Numbered from the stretch's first letter, positions 8,036-17,311 are shown. The stretch is 63,322 bases of DNA from an uncultured Bacteroidota bacterium (GCA_903887415.1 CAISPO010000043.1:1-63322); one strand, 5' to 3'. Program-made: numbers and translations. The notes: generated from the letters alone by a model not told the origin.

Positions 8036-9241
8036 ATGGTACAAACAGATTATATACACGTGCCTTACGGCAGAACGGTGCATGGTGAAGAAGAGGTAGA
8101 AGCAGTGGTGAAGGTATTGCGCACATCAACACAAATGGGCAAGAATGTCCGTGACATGGAAAGCCGCGTTGCGGAACTGTACAAAAAGAAGTATGGCATT
8201 GGGGTCAACAGCGGTTCATCCGCCCTGTACCTTGCCGCCGACCTTATGAACTATGAGGCAGGCAGCGAGATCATCACCCCGGCTCTTACGTTCTCTACCA
8301 CGGTAGCTCCGCAAGTGAAAAAAGGCTGGATACCCGCCTTCGTGGATGTAGAAGAAGGTACTTATAACATAGATGCCAATAAAGTAGAAGAAATGATAAC
8401 GCCAAAAACAAAGGCGATGATCATACCCAACCTGATGGGCAACCTCCCCAACTGGAAACAACTGCGCGAAATAGCCGATAAGCATAACCTGTTTGTACTG
8501 GAAGATTCTGCCGACACCATAGGTGCGGAGATAGACGGCGCATCAAGCGGCCGCTATACCGATATGAGCACGACCAGCTTTTATGGTTCACACATCATCA
8601 ATTGCGCCGGCAACGGCGGTATGCTCTGCGTAAATACAGAAGCCTATTACGACCGTGGCCGCCTGCTGCGTAGCTGGGGCCGCAGCTCGTCGCTTTTTGT
8701 AGAGAGCGAAAAAATAGAGAACCGTTTCAATGTAGAAATAGACGGCATACCTTATGATGCCAAGTTCGTGTTCGAGGAGCCGGGATACAATATCGAGCCA
8801 TCTGAATTAGGCGCGGCTTTCGGCCTGGTGCAACTGGACAAGCTGAATAAAAACATAGATACCCGCACGGCCAATTACAACCGTATGCGTGAGTTCTTCA
8901 CCCAGTACGAAGAGTTCTTTATACTGCCAAAGCAATTGCCTAACTCGCGTACCGGCTGGCTGGCGTATGCTTCTACCATTCGTGAAAGCGCTCCATTCAT
9001 CCGCCGCGACCTGCAGATATTCCTGGAGAAAAGGAACATACAGACGCGTACTGTGTTCACGGGCAACATCCTTCGCCAGCCGGGCTTTAAGCACGTGCCT
9101 AGCAAGGTAGCAAAAAATGGCTATCCCGAATCGGACAGGGTAATGCGCGGGGGTATGTTGCTGGCTTGTCATCATGGTTTAAATGATGCGCAGATAAGCC
9201 ATGTTATGGAGAGTGTTACTGAGTTCATGAAATCTATATAA
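8036..9241 (+). CDS. DegT/DnrJ-fold PLP/PMP enzyme with His at the lysine position (sugar dehydratase-like)
   Basis: 401 residues, aspartate-aminotransferase fold of the DegT/DnrJ/EryC1 family. Cofactor-site motifs are VNSGSSALYLAADL, ALTFSTTV, VLEDSADTIG and SFYGSHIINCAGNGG. In ordinary family members the sixth residue of the SFxPxK motif is the Schiff-base lysine. Here it is H186. The same swap defines the PMP-dependent 3-dehydratases RfbH/E1 and ColD, and SWGRS and EPGYNIEPSELGAAFGLVQLDKL also resemble that branch. A 3-deoxysugar dehydratase role is therefore likelier than transamination. No nucleotide-sugar partner genes lie next to it. The next gene starts four bases after its stop region. 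Confidence 0.85.
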   Translation: MVQTDYIHVPYGRTVHGEEEVEAVVKVLRTSTQMGKNVRDMESRVAELYKKKYGIGVNSGSSALYLAADLMNYEAGSEIITPALTFSTTVAPQVKKGWIPAFVDVEEGTYNIDANKVEEMITPKTKAMIIPNLMGNLPNWKQLREIADKHNLFVLEDSADTIGAEIDGASSGRYTDMSTTSFYGSHIINCAGNGGMLCVNTEAYYDRGRLLRSWGRSSSLFVESEKIENRFNVEIDGIPYDAKFVFEEPGYNIEPSELGAAFGLVQLDKLNKNIDTRTANYNRMREFFTQYEEFFILPKQLPNSRTGWLAYASTIRESAPFIRRDLQIFLEKRNIQTRTVFTGNILRQPGFKHVPSKVAKNGYPESDRVMRGGMLLACHHGLNDAQISHVMESVTEFMKSI

Positions 9242-9244
9242 TTG

Positions 9245-9634
9245 ATGTATTTCGATATTATTTTACTAGTGTACCTGGCTTACAAGAATAGTGTAAGGGC
9301 AAAGCTGAAAGGGCAGAACGCGGCGGCGTGGGCTTTTATCACGGTAGTTTCGTTCCTGTTCACCTACTTCGCGGGCTACTTCTTTGTGGTAGTGTTTTTC
9401 TGCAGGGATGTGGTAAACTTCGGGCAGATAAGCGCAGCAGACTATAAAACCAGGCAAGCCATGGCTCAGCAGTTAGTAGATGCATTTGCGGCAAACCCGC
9501 TGCACCTCATCACAGTAGAGTTGTTTGGCCTCGGCGGTTACCTGCTCATCAGGTACATCCTCAATCGCATGCCCGACAAAAAACAACCTGAAGTACATTG
9601 GATGGATAAGATGGGCGGCAAAGAAGAGATTTGA
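9245..9634 (+). CDS. Small integral membrane protein
   Basis: 129 residues from the ATG at 9245 (a TTG directly before it is also possible). Three hydrophobic segments are visible: MYFDIILLVYLAY, AWAFITVVSFLFTYFAGYFF continuing to VVVFF, and LITVELFGLGGYLLI. Basic stretches lie between segments one and two (KNSVRAKLKG) and at the C-terminus. No domain recognised. It probably shares a transcript with the upstream DegT-fold gene, since only a few bases separate them. A perfect hairpin terminator follows. Confidence 0.75.
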   Translation: MYFDIILLVYLAYKNSVRAKLKGQNAAAWAFITVVSFLFTYFAGYFFVVVFFCRDVVNFGQISAADYKTRQAMAQQLVDAFAANPLHLITVELFGLGGYLLIRYILNRMPDKKQPEVHWMDKMGGKEEI

Positions 9635-9681
9635 TGCTGCGGCAATTTTAAAATGATCGATTTTTAATGCTTTTTTTGAAA

Positions 9682-9716
9682 CCCGATAGATGTTCATCTA
9701 TCGGGCTTTCGTTTTT
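9682..9716 (+). terminator. Rho-independent terminator
   Basis: CCCGATAGATG (9682-9692) and CATCTATCGGG (9695-9705) form a perfect 11-bp stem with a two-base loop, followed by CTTTCGTTTTT. It ends the 8036-9634 unit. Confidence 0.88.
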
Positions 9717-9838
9717 AATAACCCCAAAAAAGAAGTATTTTTCATTTTTCCTAACATTTTTTCCTTGATATGCACTTTTTTGTTAATTATGGTATGATTT
9801 TTGCTTTTCTTTATTGAGTTACCCCAAACACGCCTCCA

Positions 9839-12800
9839 ATGAAAAACCTGTATTTCTCTCTCATAGCGTTGCTATGTTCTTTTTCTTCTTTTGCCATTGT
9901 AGCCCCTATTACTGGAGGGCTTGCCGTCTGCCAGGGTGTGAGCACACCACTAACGGATGCCTCTACCGGAGGTACATGGAGCAGTAGTAATCCCGCTATC
10001 GCAACCGTTGGTAGCACGGGTCTTGTAACTGGTGTATTCACAGGTAGTACCAGTGTAGGCACCGCGACTATTACCTATATGGTAGGCGTTGCGTATGCTA
10101 CCACAGTAGTAACTGTAAACCCTTATCCGACAAGCATTCTAGGTACGTTAGCACTGTGTGTAGGTTACACAACTGCATTAACAGATGGCACTCCGGGTGG
10201 AACTTGGAGCAGTTCTTTTTCTGGCGCTGCAACGGTTGATCCTCCTTCTGGAATTGTAACCGGACTGGCAGCTGGTACTTTGGTGATCACTTATACCCAG
10301 CCAACAGGCTGTTTTGTTACGAGTGTAGTAACGGTATACCCCATACCTGCCGCCATAACAGGGAGTTTATCCACTTGCGTTGGTGCGTCAACCGCGCTGA
10401 CGGATGCCGTACCTTCCGGTGTCTGGAGCTCCAGTAACCCTGCCATTGGCTCGGTTTCAAGCACAGGTGTTGTTACCGGCGTTTCGGTGGGTGTGGCTAA
10501 TATCAACTATGTATTAGCTACCGGTTGTATGGTAGCTAACACTGTATCCGTCAACCCTTTCCCAACCCCCATTCTTGGTACACTATCCGCCTGTGACGGG
10601 CAGGCAACATCATTGACCGATGTTACACCCGGCGGGGCCTGGAGTAGCAGTAATGCAAGCGTTTATGTCATAACCGGCGGCGGTTTGGGCATAGGTCTTA
10701 CTGCCGGTATTGCTGTAGTTAGCTATTCTATTGGCTCTGCTGCTTGCTCCGCTACAGCGGTAGTCACTATAAACCCTCTTCCCGGTCCCATACTCGGACC
10801 GTTAACAATGTGTACAGGATCATCAACTATATTATCTGATTCATACCCCGGGGGTACCTGGAGCAGCAGCAGTTCAAACGTTTCAATAGGTTCTTCCTCA
10901 AGTGTTGTTACCGGTGTGTCTGCCGGAGTGGCAATAATTACCTACACAAACGCTTCCGGATGCATTGTCACGGCAGCAGTAACGGTTAACCCGGGCCCTC
11001 CCGCAATAAACGGCGTTATGTTTTTTTGTGAAGGAGCCACCTCAACGCTGACAGACGCAGCAGCCGGCGGCGTCTGGAGCAGCGCTAATACTTCAATAGC
11101 CAGTGTGGGTATAGGCACAGGCATTGTAACCGGCGTTACGGCAGGCTTCACTGCAATAAGTTATACCTTGGCAACCGGATGCGTTGCTGTCGCCACAGTC
11201 GCGGTTACTACATGTACTTGTTCCGGTACTCCCGCAGGGGGTATTGCTGCGGCTAACGACACCGCTAATTGCTATGGGTACCCAACTGCCATCAGGGTGT
11301 ATGGGACAACAATCTCTTCTGCATTTTCGTTTCAGTGGCAAACATCTCCGGATAACATCTCCTGGACCGACCTTGCCGGCGCCACTACGGCAACCTATAC
11401 GTATATTGCGCCGGTATCGCAGTACTACCATTGTGTAATTACCTGTGTTGCAAGCGGCCTCACTGCCACTTCATCTCCGGTCCATGTTACCATAACCAAT
11501 GTTATAGGTGCCCATAGTGTCATCAGCACACCGGATACTGCCTGCAATGCTGCACATTTCTATATCAGCACCTGCGGCCTTTCCTCATCCTATAATGTCA
11601 CTACTTATTTTGGCGATGGCTCGTCTTCCAATGTTCCGCTCACGGCTACAAGCCTTTGCCACGCTGATGTGTACCACTCCTATGCATCTGCAGGCACATA
11701 CTCCGTAAAGCAGGTTTTGTACATGGGTTCAACCCCTCTTGATTCTATTACTTTCAGTTATGAATATTTATATTGTCATACCCTGCCGTTAAAATTCTAT
11801 TTCGATGCCAACTCAAACTGCACATTTGATGCCGGGGAAGTGTACAACAGTTCGTCTTTATCTGTGGAAGTCGATTCTAATGGTATTGCTATAGATACCC
11901 TCACGGCAACCAGCGGGCTGTATTACAAAGCGTACGGGACAGCAGGTACTGTTTACGGCTTCAGGGTTTTACCGCTACCCGGCGGACTGGTTGCATCTTG
12001 CCTGTCTTCAAGTACTGTTTATGATACCATTACCACCTATTCGTCATATGCTCCAACGTATGTAGGCCTTAACTGCGGATCGTCCGGCGGCGGTTTTGAT
12101 CTTAGTGTGGCATCGTCGGCATCATCTTCTACAGGGCGGCACACCCAGAAAACTAATATCACAGTTACTAATGCCACCTGCTCAGCGGCAGCCCCCGTGG
12201 TTACCATGGTGTACGATACGAAGTACACTTATGACGCGCCCGGTTATTCCTCGTATTTAACGAGCCCACTGCCTACTTCCGTTTCTGGAAATACGCTTAC
12301 CTGGAACCTCAGTACGCTATCGGCAGGCGCCAGCCAGCTCATCACGGTCTGGATAGAACGGCCAACAGCACTAGGTTGGCTAACACCGGGAGATACGGTC
12401 AACACTACGATCTCTGTGTCACCGATAGTTGGAGACATCAACCCGGATAATAATACCATCACAAAAACCGACACCGTAAAAAGCTCGTGGGATCCCAACG
12501 ACATAGAGGTGTCTCCGCAGGGATACGTTTTGCCATGCACCCAATTACAATACAAGATAAATTTTGAGAACACGGGCAACGATACCGCGCACAACATCTA
12601 TGTATTGGATACGCTTTCTGATAACCTGGATCCACGGAGCCTTACCATTGTTACTGCCTCGGCGACTATGAATATTTCTATGCTCACAGATGGCGGTTAT
12701 AACATTGCCCGGTTCGATTTCCCAAATATCAACCTGCTCGATACATCACGTCATAATAACTCCGATGGCTTGGTGATATTTAATATCAATGTGAAGACCG

Positions 12801-14836
12801 CCCTTAGCGATGGTACGATCATAGCGAATCAGGCAGGCATTTACTTTGATGATAATCCTGTGGTCATGACCAACTCCGTTCAAAATACTATAGGTATCAG
12901 CCAGATAACAGGAGGCACTAATGTATGTGCCGGAGCTTTTGATACGCTTATTAATGCCTCACCCGGTGGGGTCTGGAACGCAACCAACAGTGATGCCGTT
13001 GTCTCTGGCGGCGTTGTAACGGGTATGTTACCGGGATTGGACACCATCAGTTATACAGTGTCCAACAGTTGTGCCTCAAAGTCAGCGATACAGATCGTTG
13101 CAATAAGTGCAGTGCCTGCACCCGCGGCTATCATCGGCACATTGAACGTCTGTCTGGGCAGCACAACTCTTTTGTCTGATACGTCCGCTTCTGGTTCATG
13201 GAGTAGTGATGCAGTAACTGCCGCATTAATAGGCAGCTCCGGATTGGTTTTAGGTGTCATGGCAGGCACCGCGACAATATCCTACAGCGTGACCAACAGT
13301 TGCGGAACCGGTGTAGCTTCATCGGTTGTGTCCGTCAATCCATTGCCCTATGCGGGCATTATTAGCGGGCTAGCCGCGATCTGCGCCGGCACCGGAACAA
13401 CACTCAGCAGCACAGTAAGTGGCGGCGCATGGAGTTCAGGAGGTATCGGCATCGCCTCTGTTGGTAGCGCTGGAGATGTGGATGCTATAGCCGCGGGCAC
13501 TGCGACAATATCATATTCCTTCACAAATAGCTGCGGTACAAGCACTGCAACCTACGCGGAAACGGTGATTGCATTGCCAGACGCAGGAACAATAACCGGA
13601 CTTGCTGTTTTGTGCCCCGGCACAGCAACAACACTAAGCAGTACAGCTACAGGCGGCTCCTGGAGCTCAGCAGGCAGCGGAGTAGCATCTGTAACCGCGG
13701 ATGGTGAGGTTACGGGTGTCGCCGCCGGCTCAGCTATTATTTCCTACACAGTAAGCAATGATTGCGGCACTGATGTGGCCACCTACACAGAGTCCATAAA
13801 TCCATTACCGAACGCAGGGGTTATCGCTGGCGACACGAGTTTATGCCAGGGTGCAACCATCACACTCAGTAGCTCAGCTACCGGAGGCTCATGGACCACC
13901 AGCAGCACAGCTATTGCTTCCGTTGGCAGTACAGGCGAGGTAACAGGGGTTGCAGGTGGCGTAGCGGCTATCTCCTATTCCGTGAGTAATTCCTGCGGTA
14001 CCGCTATAGCTATCTATTCGGAGATCATTCATGAACAGGTCATTCCGTCGGTTGGTATTTTCCCAGGCGACACTGCTTGCGCTGGTGTCCTAACCAACTT
14101 TACGGTTGCCGAAACGGGTGGGGGGGCTGCTCCGGTTTATCAATGGATCATCAATGGTGTAACCGCTGGTACCGGCGACGCTTATTCATACGCTCCGGCA
14201 AATGGGGACACGGTATCCGTGACCATGACCAGTAATGCTGCCTGCGCTACGCCCGACTCTGCAATGCAAACGATCATGATTGTTGCCGAAACCCCGTTGT
14301 TGCCGGTCGTGCTTATTAGCGCAGACCCGGGCTTTACAATTAGTGCCGGCGAAGTAGATACGATCCACGTAACCGCGACTAATGCTGGAGCTCCTTCATA
14401 TGAGTGGTATGTGAACGGTGCGTTGGTTCCGGGTATTACTTCATCCGTTTATATCAATACGTTCAACGATCATGATTCCGTTTCGTGCCGCGTTACAAGT
14501 AATGGCCTTTGTGGTGGGTACACTTCCTTTAATTCCGTTATCATCCATGTAAATAATACAGGGATAGGCCAGGTATCAGGAGATCATGACCTGACTTTAT
14601 ACCCAAATCCGGCGAGCAACGAATTGAATATTGCGTGGGTAAATTACACGCAAGGCACCGCAAGTGTTATTATTTCAGACATTGCCGGCCGGGAAGTATT
14701 CAGAACAACTATCAATATCACAAAATCACAGGGCCACACCTCAATTGATCTTCCCCTATTGCAGGAAGGGATGTACCTGGTAAATATCGTTTCTGACTCC
14801 GGACAATATCATAGCAAGCTGGAAATAAAAAAATAG
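9839..14836 (+). CDS. Giant T9SS-secreted surface protein with 11 Ig-like repeats
   Basis: 1665 residues. A signal peptide (about residues 1-19, MKNLYFSLIALLC) leads into six tandem Ig-like repeats of about 70-77 residues, each with a Cys near the start, a GGTWSSSN-type strand and a VTGVxAG turn (BIG2-like). A central block of about 570 residues holds PKD/Ig-like parts and a conserved-repeat domain with DPNDIEVSP and YKINFENTGNDTAHNIYV. Five further Ig-like repeats follow, then a non-repeat module. The end is a type A T9SS sorting domain (LYPNPASNELNI, LQEGMYLVNI, terminal LEIKK). It should be exported by T9SS and attached at the surface, probably as an adhesin. The upstream stretch near 9776-9803 is rich in promoter-like TTTTTG boxes. 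Confidence 0.92.
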   Translation: MKNLYFSLIALLCSFSSFAIVAPITGGLAVCQGVSTPLTDASTGGTWSSSNPAIATVGSTGLVTGVFTGSTSVGTATITYMVGVAYATTVVTVNPYPTSILGTLALCVGYTTALTDGTPGGTWSSSFSGAATVDPPSGIVTGLAAGTLVITYTQPTGCFVTSVVTVYPIPAAITGSLSTCVGASTALTDAVPSGVWSSSNPAIGSVSSTGVVTGVSVGVANINYVLATGCMVANTVSVNPFPTPILGTLSACDGQATSLTDVTPGGAWSSSNASVYVITGGGLGIGLTAGIAVVSYSIGSAACSATAVVTINPLPGPILGPLTMCTGSSTILSDSYPGGTWSSSSSNVSIGSSSSVVTGVSAGVAIITYTNASGCIVTAAVTVNPGPPAINGVMFFCEGATSTLTDAAAGGVWSSANTSIASVGIGTGIVTGVTAGFTAISYTLATGCVAVATVAVTTCTCSGTPAGGIAAANDTANCYGYPTAIRVYGTTISSAFSFQWQTSPDNISWTDLAGATTATYTYIAPVSQYYHCVITCVASGLTATSSPVHVTITNVIGAHSVISTPDTACNAAHFYISTCGLSSSYNVTTYFGDGSSSNVPLTATSLCHADVYHSYASAGTYSVKQVLYMGSTPLDSITFSYEYLYCHTLPLKFYFDANSNCTFDAGEVYNSSSLSVEVDSNGIAIDTLTATSGLYYKAYGTAGTVYGFRVLPLPGGLVASCLSSSTVYDTITTYSSYAPTYVGLNCGSSGGGFDLSVASSASSSTGRHTQKTNITVTNATCSAAAPVVTMVYDTKYTYDAPGYSSYLTSPLPTSVSGNTLTWNLSTLSAGASQLITVWIERPTALGWLTPGDTVNTTISVSPIVGDINPDNNTITKTDTVKSSWDPNDIEVSPQGYVLPCTQLQYKINFENTGNDTAHNIYVLDTLSDNLDPRSLTIVTASATMNISMLTDGGYNIARFDFPNINLLDTSRHNNSDGLVIFNINVKTALSDGTIIANQAGIYFDDNPVVMTNSVQNTIGISQITGGTNVCAGAFDTLINASPGGVWNATNSDAVVSGGVVTGMLPGLDTISYTVSNSCASKSAIQIVAISAVPAPAAIIGTLNVCLGSTTLLSDTSASGSWSSDAVTAALIGSSGLVLGVMAGTATISYSVTNSCGTGVASSVVSVNPLPYAGIISGLAAICAGTGTTLSSTVSGGAWSSGGIGIASVGSAGDVDAIAAGTATISYSFTNSCGTSTATYAETVIALPDAGTITGLAVLCPGTATTLSSTATGGSWSSAGSGVASVTADGEVTGVAAGSAIISYTVSNDCGTDVATYTESINPLPNAGVIAGDTSLCQGATITLSSSATGGSWTTSSTAIASVGSTGEVTGVAGGVAAISYSVSNSCGTAIAIYSEIIHEQVIPSVGIFPGDTACAGVLTNFTVAETGGGAAPVYQWIINGVTAGTGDAYSYAPANGDTVSVTMTSNAACATPDSAMQTIMIVAETPLLPVVLISADPGFTISAGEVDTIHVTATNAGAPSYEWYVNGALVPGITSSVYINTFNDHDSVSCRVTSNGLCGGYTSFNSVIIHVNNTGIGQVSGDHDLTLYPNPASNELNIAWVNYTQGTASVIISDIAGREVFRTTINITKSQGHTSIDLPLLQEGMYLVNIVSDSGQYHSKLEIKK

Positions 14837-15007
14837 GGTGCATTTCAAATTTCGCAAATAAGGAATGATAATATTATATCTGAAAAAGAAGCCGAAAGGG
14901 CTTCAATATGAATAACCACCGGTGAAGCCTGTGGTAAAGTGAGCGAAAAGTACCAACCCCAAACGGGGTTGAATTTGATGTTCAGTGCGACAATTTAAAA
15001 TGCACCC
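14836..15007. repeat. MITE-like element with terminal inverted repeats and three hairpins
   Basis: GGGTGCATTT (14836-14845) is inverted at 14998-15007. The match extends imperfectly to about 20 bases on each side. Inside are three hairpins: GAAGCC/GGCTTC (14888-14904), ACCAC..GTGGT with a TGAA loop (14915-14935), and AACCCC/GGGGTT (14955-14970). It starts on the last base of the giant gene's stop codon. The same three-hairpin layout recurs at 18221-18303. There is no coding capacity. Confidence 0.6.
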
Positions 15008-15010
15008 ATA

Positions 15011-15056
15011 CCAATTTCCAATTGCCGAATTGTCGAATTACCAAATTGTGAAATTG
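15011..15056. repeat. Period-7/8 array next to a LytTR gene
   Basis: CCAATTT, CCAATTG, then octamers CCGAATTG, TCGAATTA, CCAAATTG, TGAAATTG. It fills the gap between the MITE-like element and the stop of the response regulator. Confidence 0.6.
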
Positions 15057-15058
15057 GA

Positions 15059-15796
15059 TTACCATCCTAGTAGTGTCTTCAGCTTAGCCATCCCGCTTTT
15101 GCTCACCGTCACTTTTGCGCCGCAGTGCAGCAAGGCTATGTGGCTTTCTTTTTCATAAGGTTCTATGCTTTTTAGCTGCGTCACAGGCACCAGGTAGGAG
15201 CGGTGCACCCGCACAAACTGCTGTGGATCCAGTGTTTGTTCTATGTGGGATAGTGTGCTCTTTTTAAGATAGCTGCCGTCCTTGGTGAATATTTTTATAT
15301 AGTCGTCATTAGCTTCTATGTAGTAGATATCCTGTGCCGGTATAATGCGTATCAGGCTGTTGTCCTTGACCACTATACGGTGCTGATACCCTTCATAAAC
15401 ATTGTTTTCCAGCAAAGCACTCACTTGCGGATGTTCCTTTGTGGATGCCTGCTGCAGCCATTTCTGCATGGCTTTATCAAACCGGCTTTTGATGATCGGC
15501 TTTAGCAGGTAATCTATCGCATGGGCTTCAAAAGCCTTTAGTGCATATTCATCAAATGCCGTTGTGAAGATAACCGATGGTGGAGTGTCCAGCAGTTCCA
15601 GCATCTCAAAACCATTGAGGCGGGGCATTTGTATGTCCAGGAATATAAGGTCAGGGTTTAGCTCCTGTATCGCTTTGAATCCTTCGAATCCATCACCACA
15701 CTCCGCTACCACCTCTACCTGTTGGTAGGGCTCCAGCAGTGATCTAAGCAATTGCCTTGCCAGCGGCTCATCGTCTATCAGTATTACCTTGTACAT
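15059..15796 (-). CDS. LytTR-family response regulator
   Basis: 245 residues. Receiver domain with D8-D9, phosphoacceptor D54 in LIFLDIQMP, TAFDEYALKAF and the Lys of DYLLKPI. The LytTR domain begins near residue 140 (RIVVKDNSLIRI, IYYIEANDDYIKIF, FVRVHRSYLVPV) and ends in a basic helix. It overlaps the kinase gene by 29 bases, so the two are translationally coupled and form one two-component system. With the LiaF-like gene upstream in the same direction, an envelope-stress output is a reasonable inference. Confidence 0.94.
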   Translation of the reverse strand: MYKVILIDDEPLARQLLRSLLEPYQQVEVVAECGDGFEGFKAIQELNPDLIFLDIQMPRLNGFEMLELLDTPPSVIFTTAFDEYALKAFEAHAIDYLLKPIIKSRFDKAMQKWLQQASTKEHPQVSALLENNVYEGYQHRIVVKDNSLIRIIPAQDIYYIEANDDYIKIFTKDGSYLKKSTLSHIEQTLDPQQFVRVHRSYLVPVTQLKSIEPYEKESHIALLHCGAKVTVSKSGMAKLKTLLGW

Positions 15797-16823
15797 GATG
15801 CTGTGGTATTTTAAGTATTGTTGTAAAATTCTCGTTGTCGCTGCTGGTCTCCAGCAGGTCGGTGCGGGCGTATAACAGGTATAGCCTGCGTTTCACACCC
15901 TCCAGCCCAAAGCCGGTGCCCCGGGGCGGTTGCGTATTGGGGTCATAAGGGTTCACGACGGTAATGGTGAGTAGTGGCCCATCGAGTAAAATGTGCATTG
16001 TAATGTTTACCGCTCCCGTTCTGCCGTACAAGCCAAATTTAATAGCATTTTCCAATATCGGCTGCAACAGGAACGGCGGTATCACTGCGTCATCTGTGTA
16101 CTCTTTCTCAAAATGCACCTGCAGCCGGTCGCCAAAGCGCACAGATTCAATAGCCAGGTAAGATTGTATATAAACCAACTCCTCGGTGATCGGCAACGTT
16201 TCTTCCGACTCTCTTTTTACCGAGCTGCGCAGGAAGTCAGACAATTTACCGATCATTTCCTGCGCCCGGTCAGGGGCTATGTTTATCAGTGCATTTATGG
16301 AATTGAGGCTGTTGTATAAAAAGTGCGGTTGCAGTTGCTGGCGTAGCTTGAAGAGCTCAGCTTCTTTAAGCAATATGGAAGCGTCTGTCTGTTGTTGAAA
16401 CCGGCTATCCAGATTACTGATGTTCTTGCGCAATGCACTGATGGTAGCTACCCAGCTATTGAATATCCAGATAAAAAGAAAGCGGACTACAAGCGTTCCT
16501 TTCAACCAGGTTTTGTAAGATTCATTGTCTATGCCTATTACCCATTTCAGAGCCTCAAATTCTGCGCCCACAGTGATCCCGCTGATCACCAGCGCCATAA
16601 CGAGGCCATATACAGTAATAACGGCAGAAGTAGGGTAGGCTCTTATCAAGAGTATAATCCCCCAGGAGGAAAAACTAAGAATGACACAACTGCAAATAGC
16701 GTCCTTTAACGCCAGGTTCCAGTCGAAATGAAGCACATTATAAAGTATAAAGACATGCTTCGCCAACACGATGAGCATCAGCAACAGAACCAGCCAGTGT
16801 ATATTTTTCTTTATTGAGCGCAA
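15768..16823 (-). CDS. LytS-type sensor histidine kinase
   Basis: 351 residues. Four hydrophobic segments occupy about residues 8-135 with very short loops, so the sensor is inside the membrane. A short coiled linker leads to the His_kinase box QLQPHFLYNSLNS with phosphoacceptor H167. The HATPase domain has PPFLLQPILENAIKFG (N box) and GTGFGLEGVKRRLYLLY (G box). It overlaps its LytTR partner by 29 bases. A period-7 array lies directly upstream of the start. Confidence 0.92.
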   Translation of the reverse strand: MRSIKKNIHWLVLLLMLIVLAKHVFILYNVLHFDWNLALKDAICSCVILSFSSWGIILLIRAYPTSAVITVYGLVMALVISGITVGAEFEALKWVIGIDNESYKTWLKGTLVVRFLFIWIFNSWVATISALRKNISNLDSRFQQQTDASILLKEAELFKLRQQLQPHFLYNSLNSINALINIAPDRAQEMIGKLSDFLRSSVKRESEETLPITEELVYIQSYLAIESVRFGDRLQVHFEKEYTDDAVIPPFLLQPILENAIKFGLYGRTGAVNITMHILLDGPLLTITVVNPYDPNTQPPRGTGFGLEGVKRRLYLLYARTDLLETSSDNENFTTILKIPQHHVQGNTDRR

Positions 16824-16826
16824 TCT

Positions 16827-16864
16827 AGTCGTAAGTCATAAGTCATAAGTCGTAAGTCATCAGT
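16827..16864. repeat. Period-7 array AGTCATA
   Basis: Five heptamers in exact phase: AGTCGTA, AGTCATA, AGTCATA, AGTCGTA, AGTCATC, then AGT. It fills the 66-base gap between the DUF4288 gene and the kinase gene, where a transcript would continue. Confidence 0.75.
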
Positions 16865-16889
16865 TCGCGTTTAGGTAAAGTGGAGGTGT

Positions 16890-17192
16890 TTACCCTAACG
16901 CAGCCCACAATGGCGCAGCAACCATCTCCGCCTCACGAACCATAGAGAAAAGCAGCCCTCCGTTCTTAAGCTCCACAGGCTGCAGGTCTTTCACCGCCAG
17001 CATTCGCCAGCACATAGTACGGCCATGCCGGTCTATAAACGTGGCCTCTTCTGTTTTTCCCGCTTCCTTTGCCACACTCAGGCCATGCTCCTCATCTTCA
17101 GCGTAAACCAGCCGCCACTGTTCTTCGTACTGGTCTGTAGGCATCCCCTCACATTCAATACGGTAAATGATCTGTGCAGTAAATGATCTCAT
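16890..17192 (-). CDS. DUF4288 family protein
   Basis: 100 residues from the ATG at 17192. The frame stays open upstream to 17249, but that extension runs through a different context and precedes the conserved start AQIIYRIECEG. The motifs EQWRLVYAEDEEHGL, AGKTEEATFIDRHGR and VKDLQPVELKNGGLLFS fit DUF4288, small alpha/beta cytoplasmic proteins of unknown function. It lies between the LiaF-like gene and the kinase gene in the same direction. Confidence 0.75.
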   Translation of the reverse strand: MRSFTAQIIYRIECEGMPTDQYEEQWRLVYAEDEEHGLSVAKEAGKTEEATFIDRHGRTMCWRMLAVKDLQPVELKNGGLLFSMVREAEMVAAPLWAALG

Positions 17193-17250
17193 ATTTTTAG
17201 TGTGTCTAAAGCTAAAGCTCTTTTGAATGCAGTCTCTGCCACTACACAAT

Positions 17251-17308
17251 CCTAATTCCTAATTCCTAATTCCTAATTCCCAATCCCTAATTCCTAATCC
17301 CCAATTCC
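17251..17308. repeat. Period-7 array CCTAATT, eight units
   Basis: Eight contiguous heptamers: CCTAATT four times, then CCCAATC, CCTAATT, CCTAATC, CCCAATT. This is the cleanest array in the window. It lies in the gap between the LiaF-like gene and the DUF4288 gene. Confidence 0.85.
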
Positions 17309-17311
17309 AGG

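Noticed and set aside
17251-17308. Heptamer array considered as a CRISPR array or telomere-like repeat
   Set aside because: No repeat-spacer structure and no cas genes. Units of 7 bases are directly adjacent. A chromosome end is excluded by genes on both sides.
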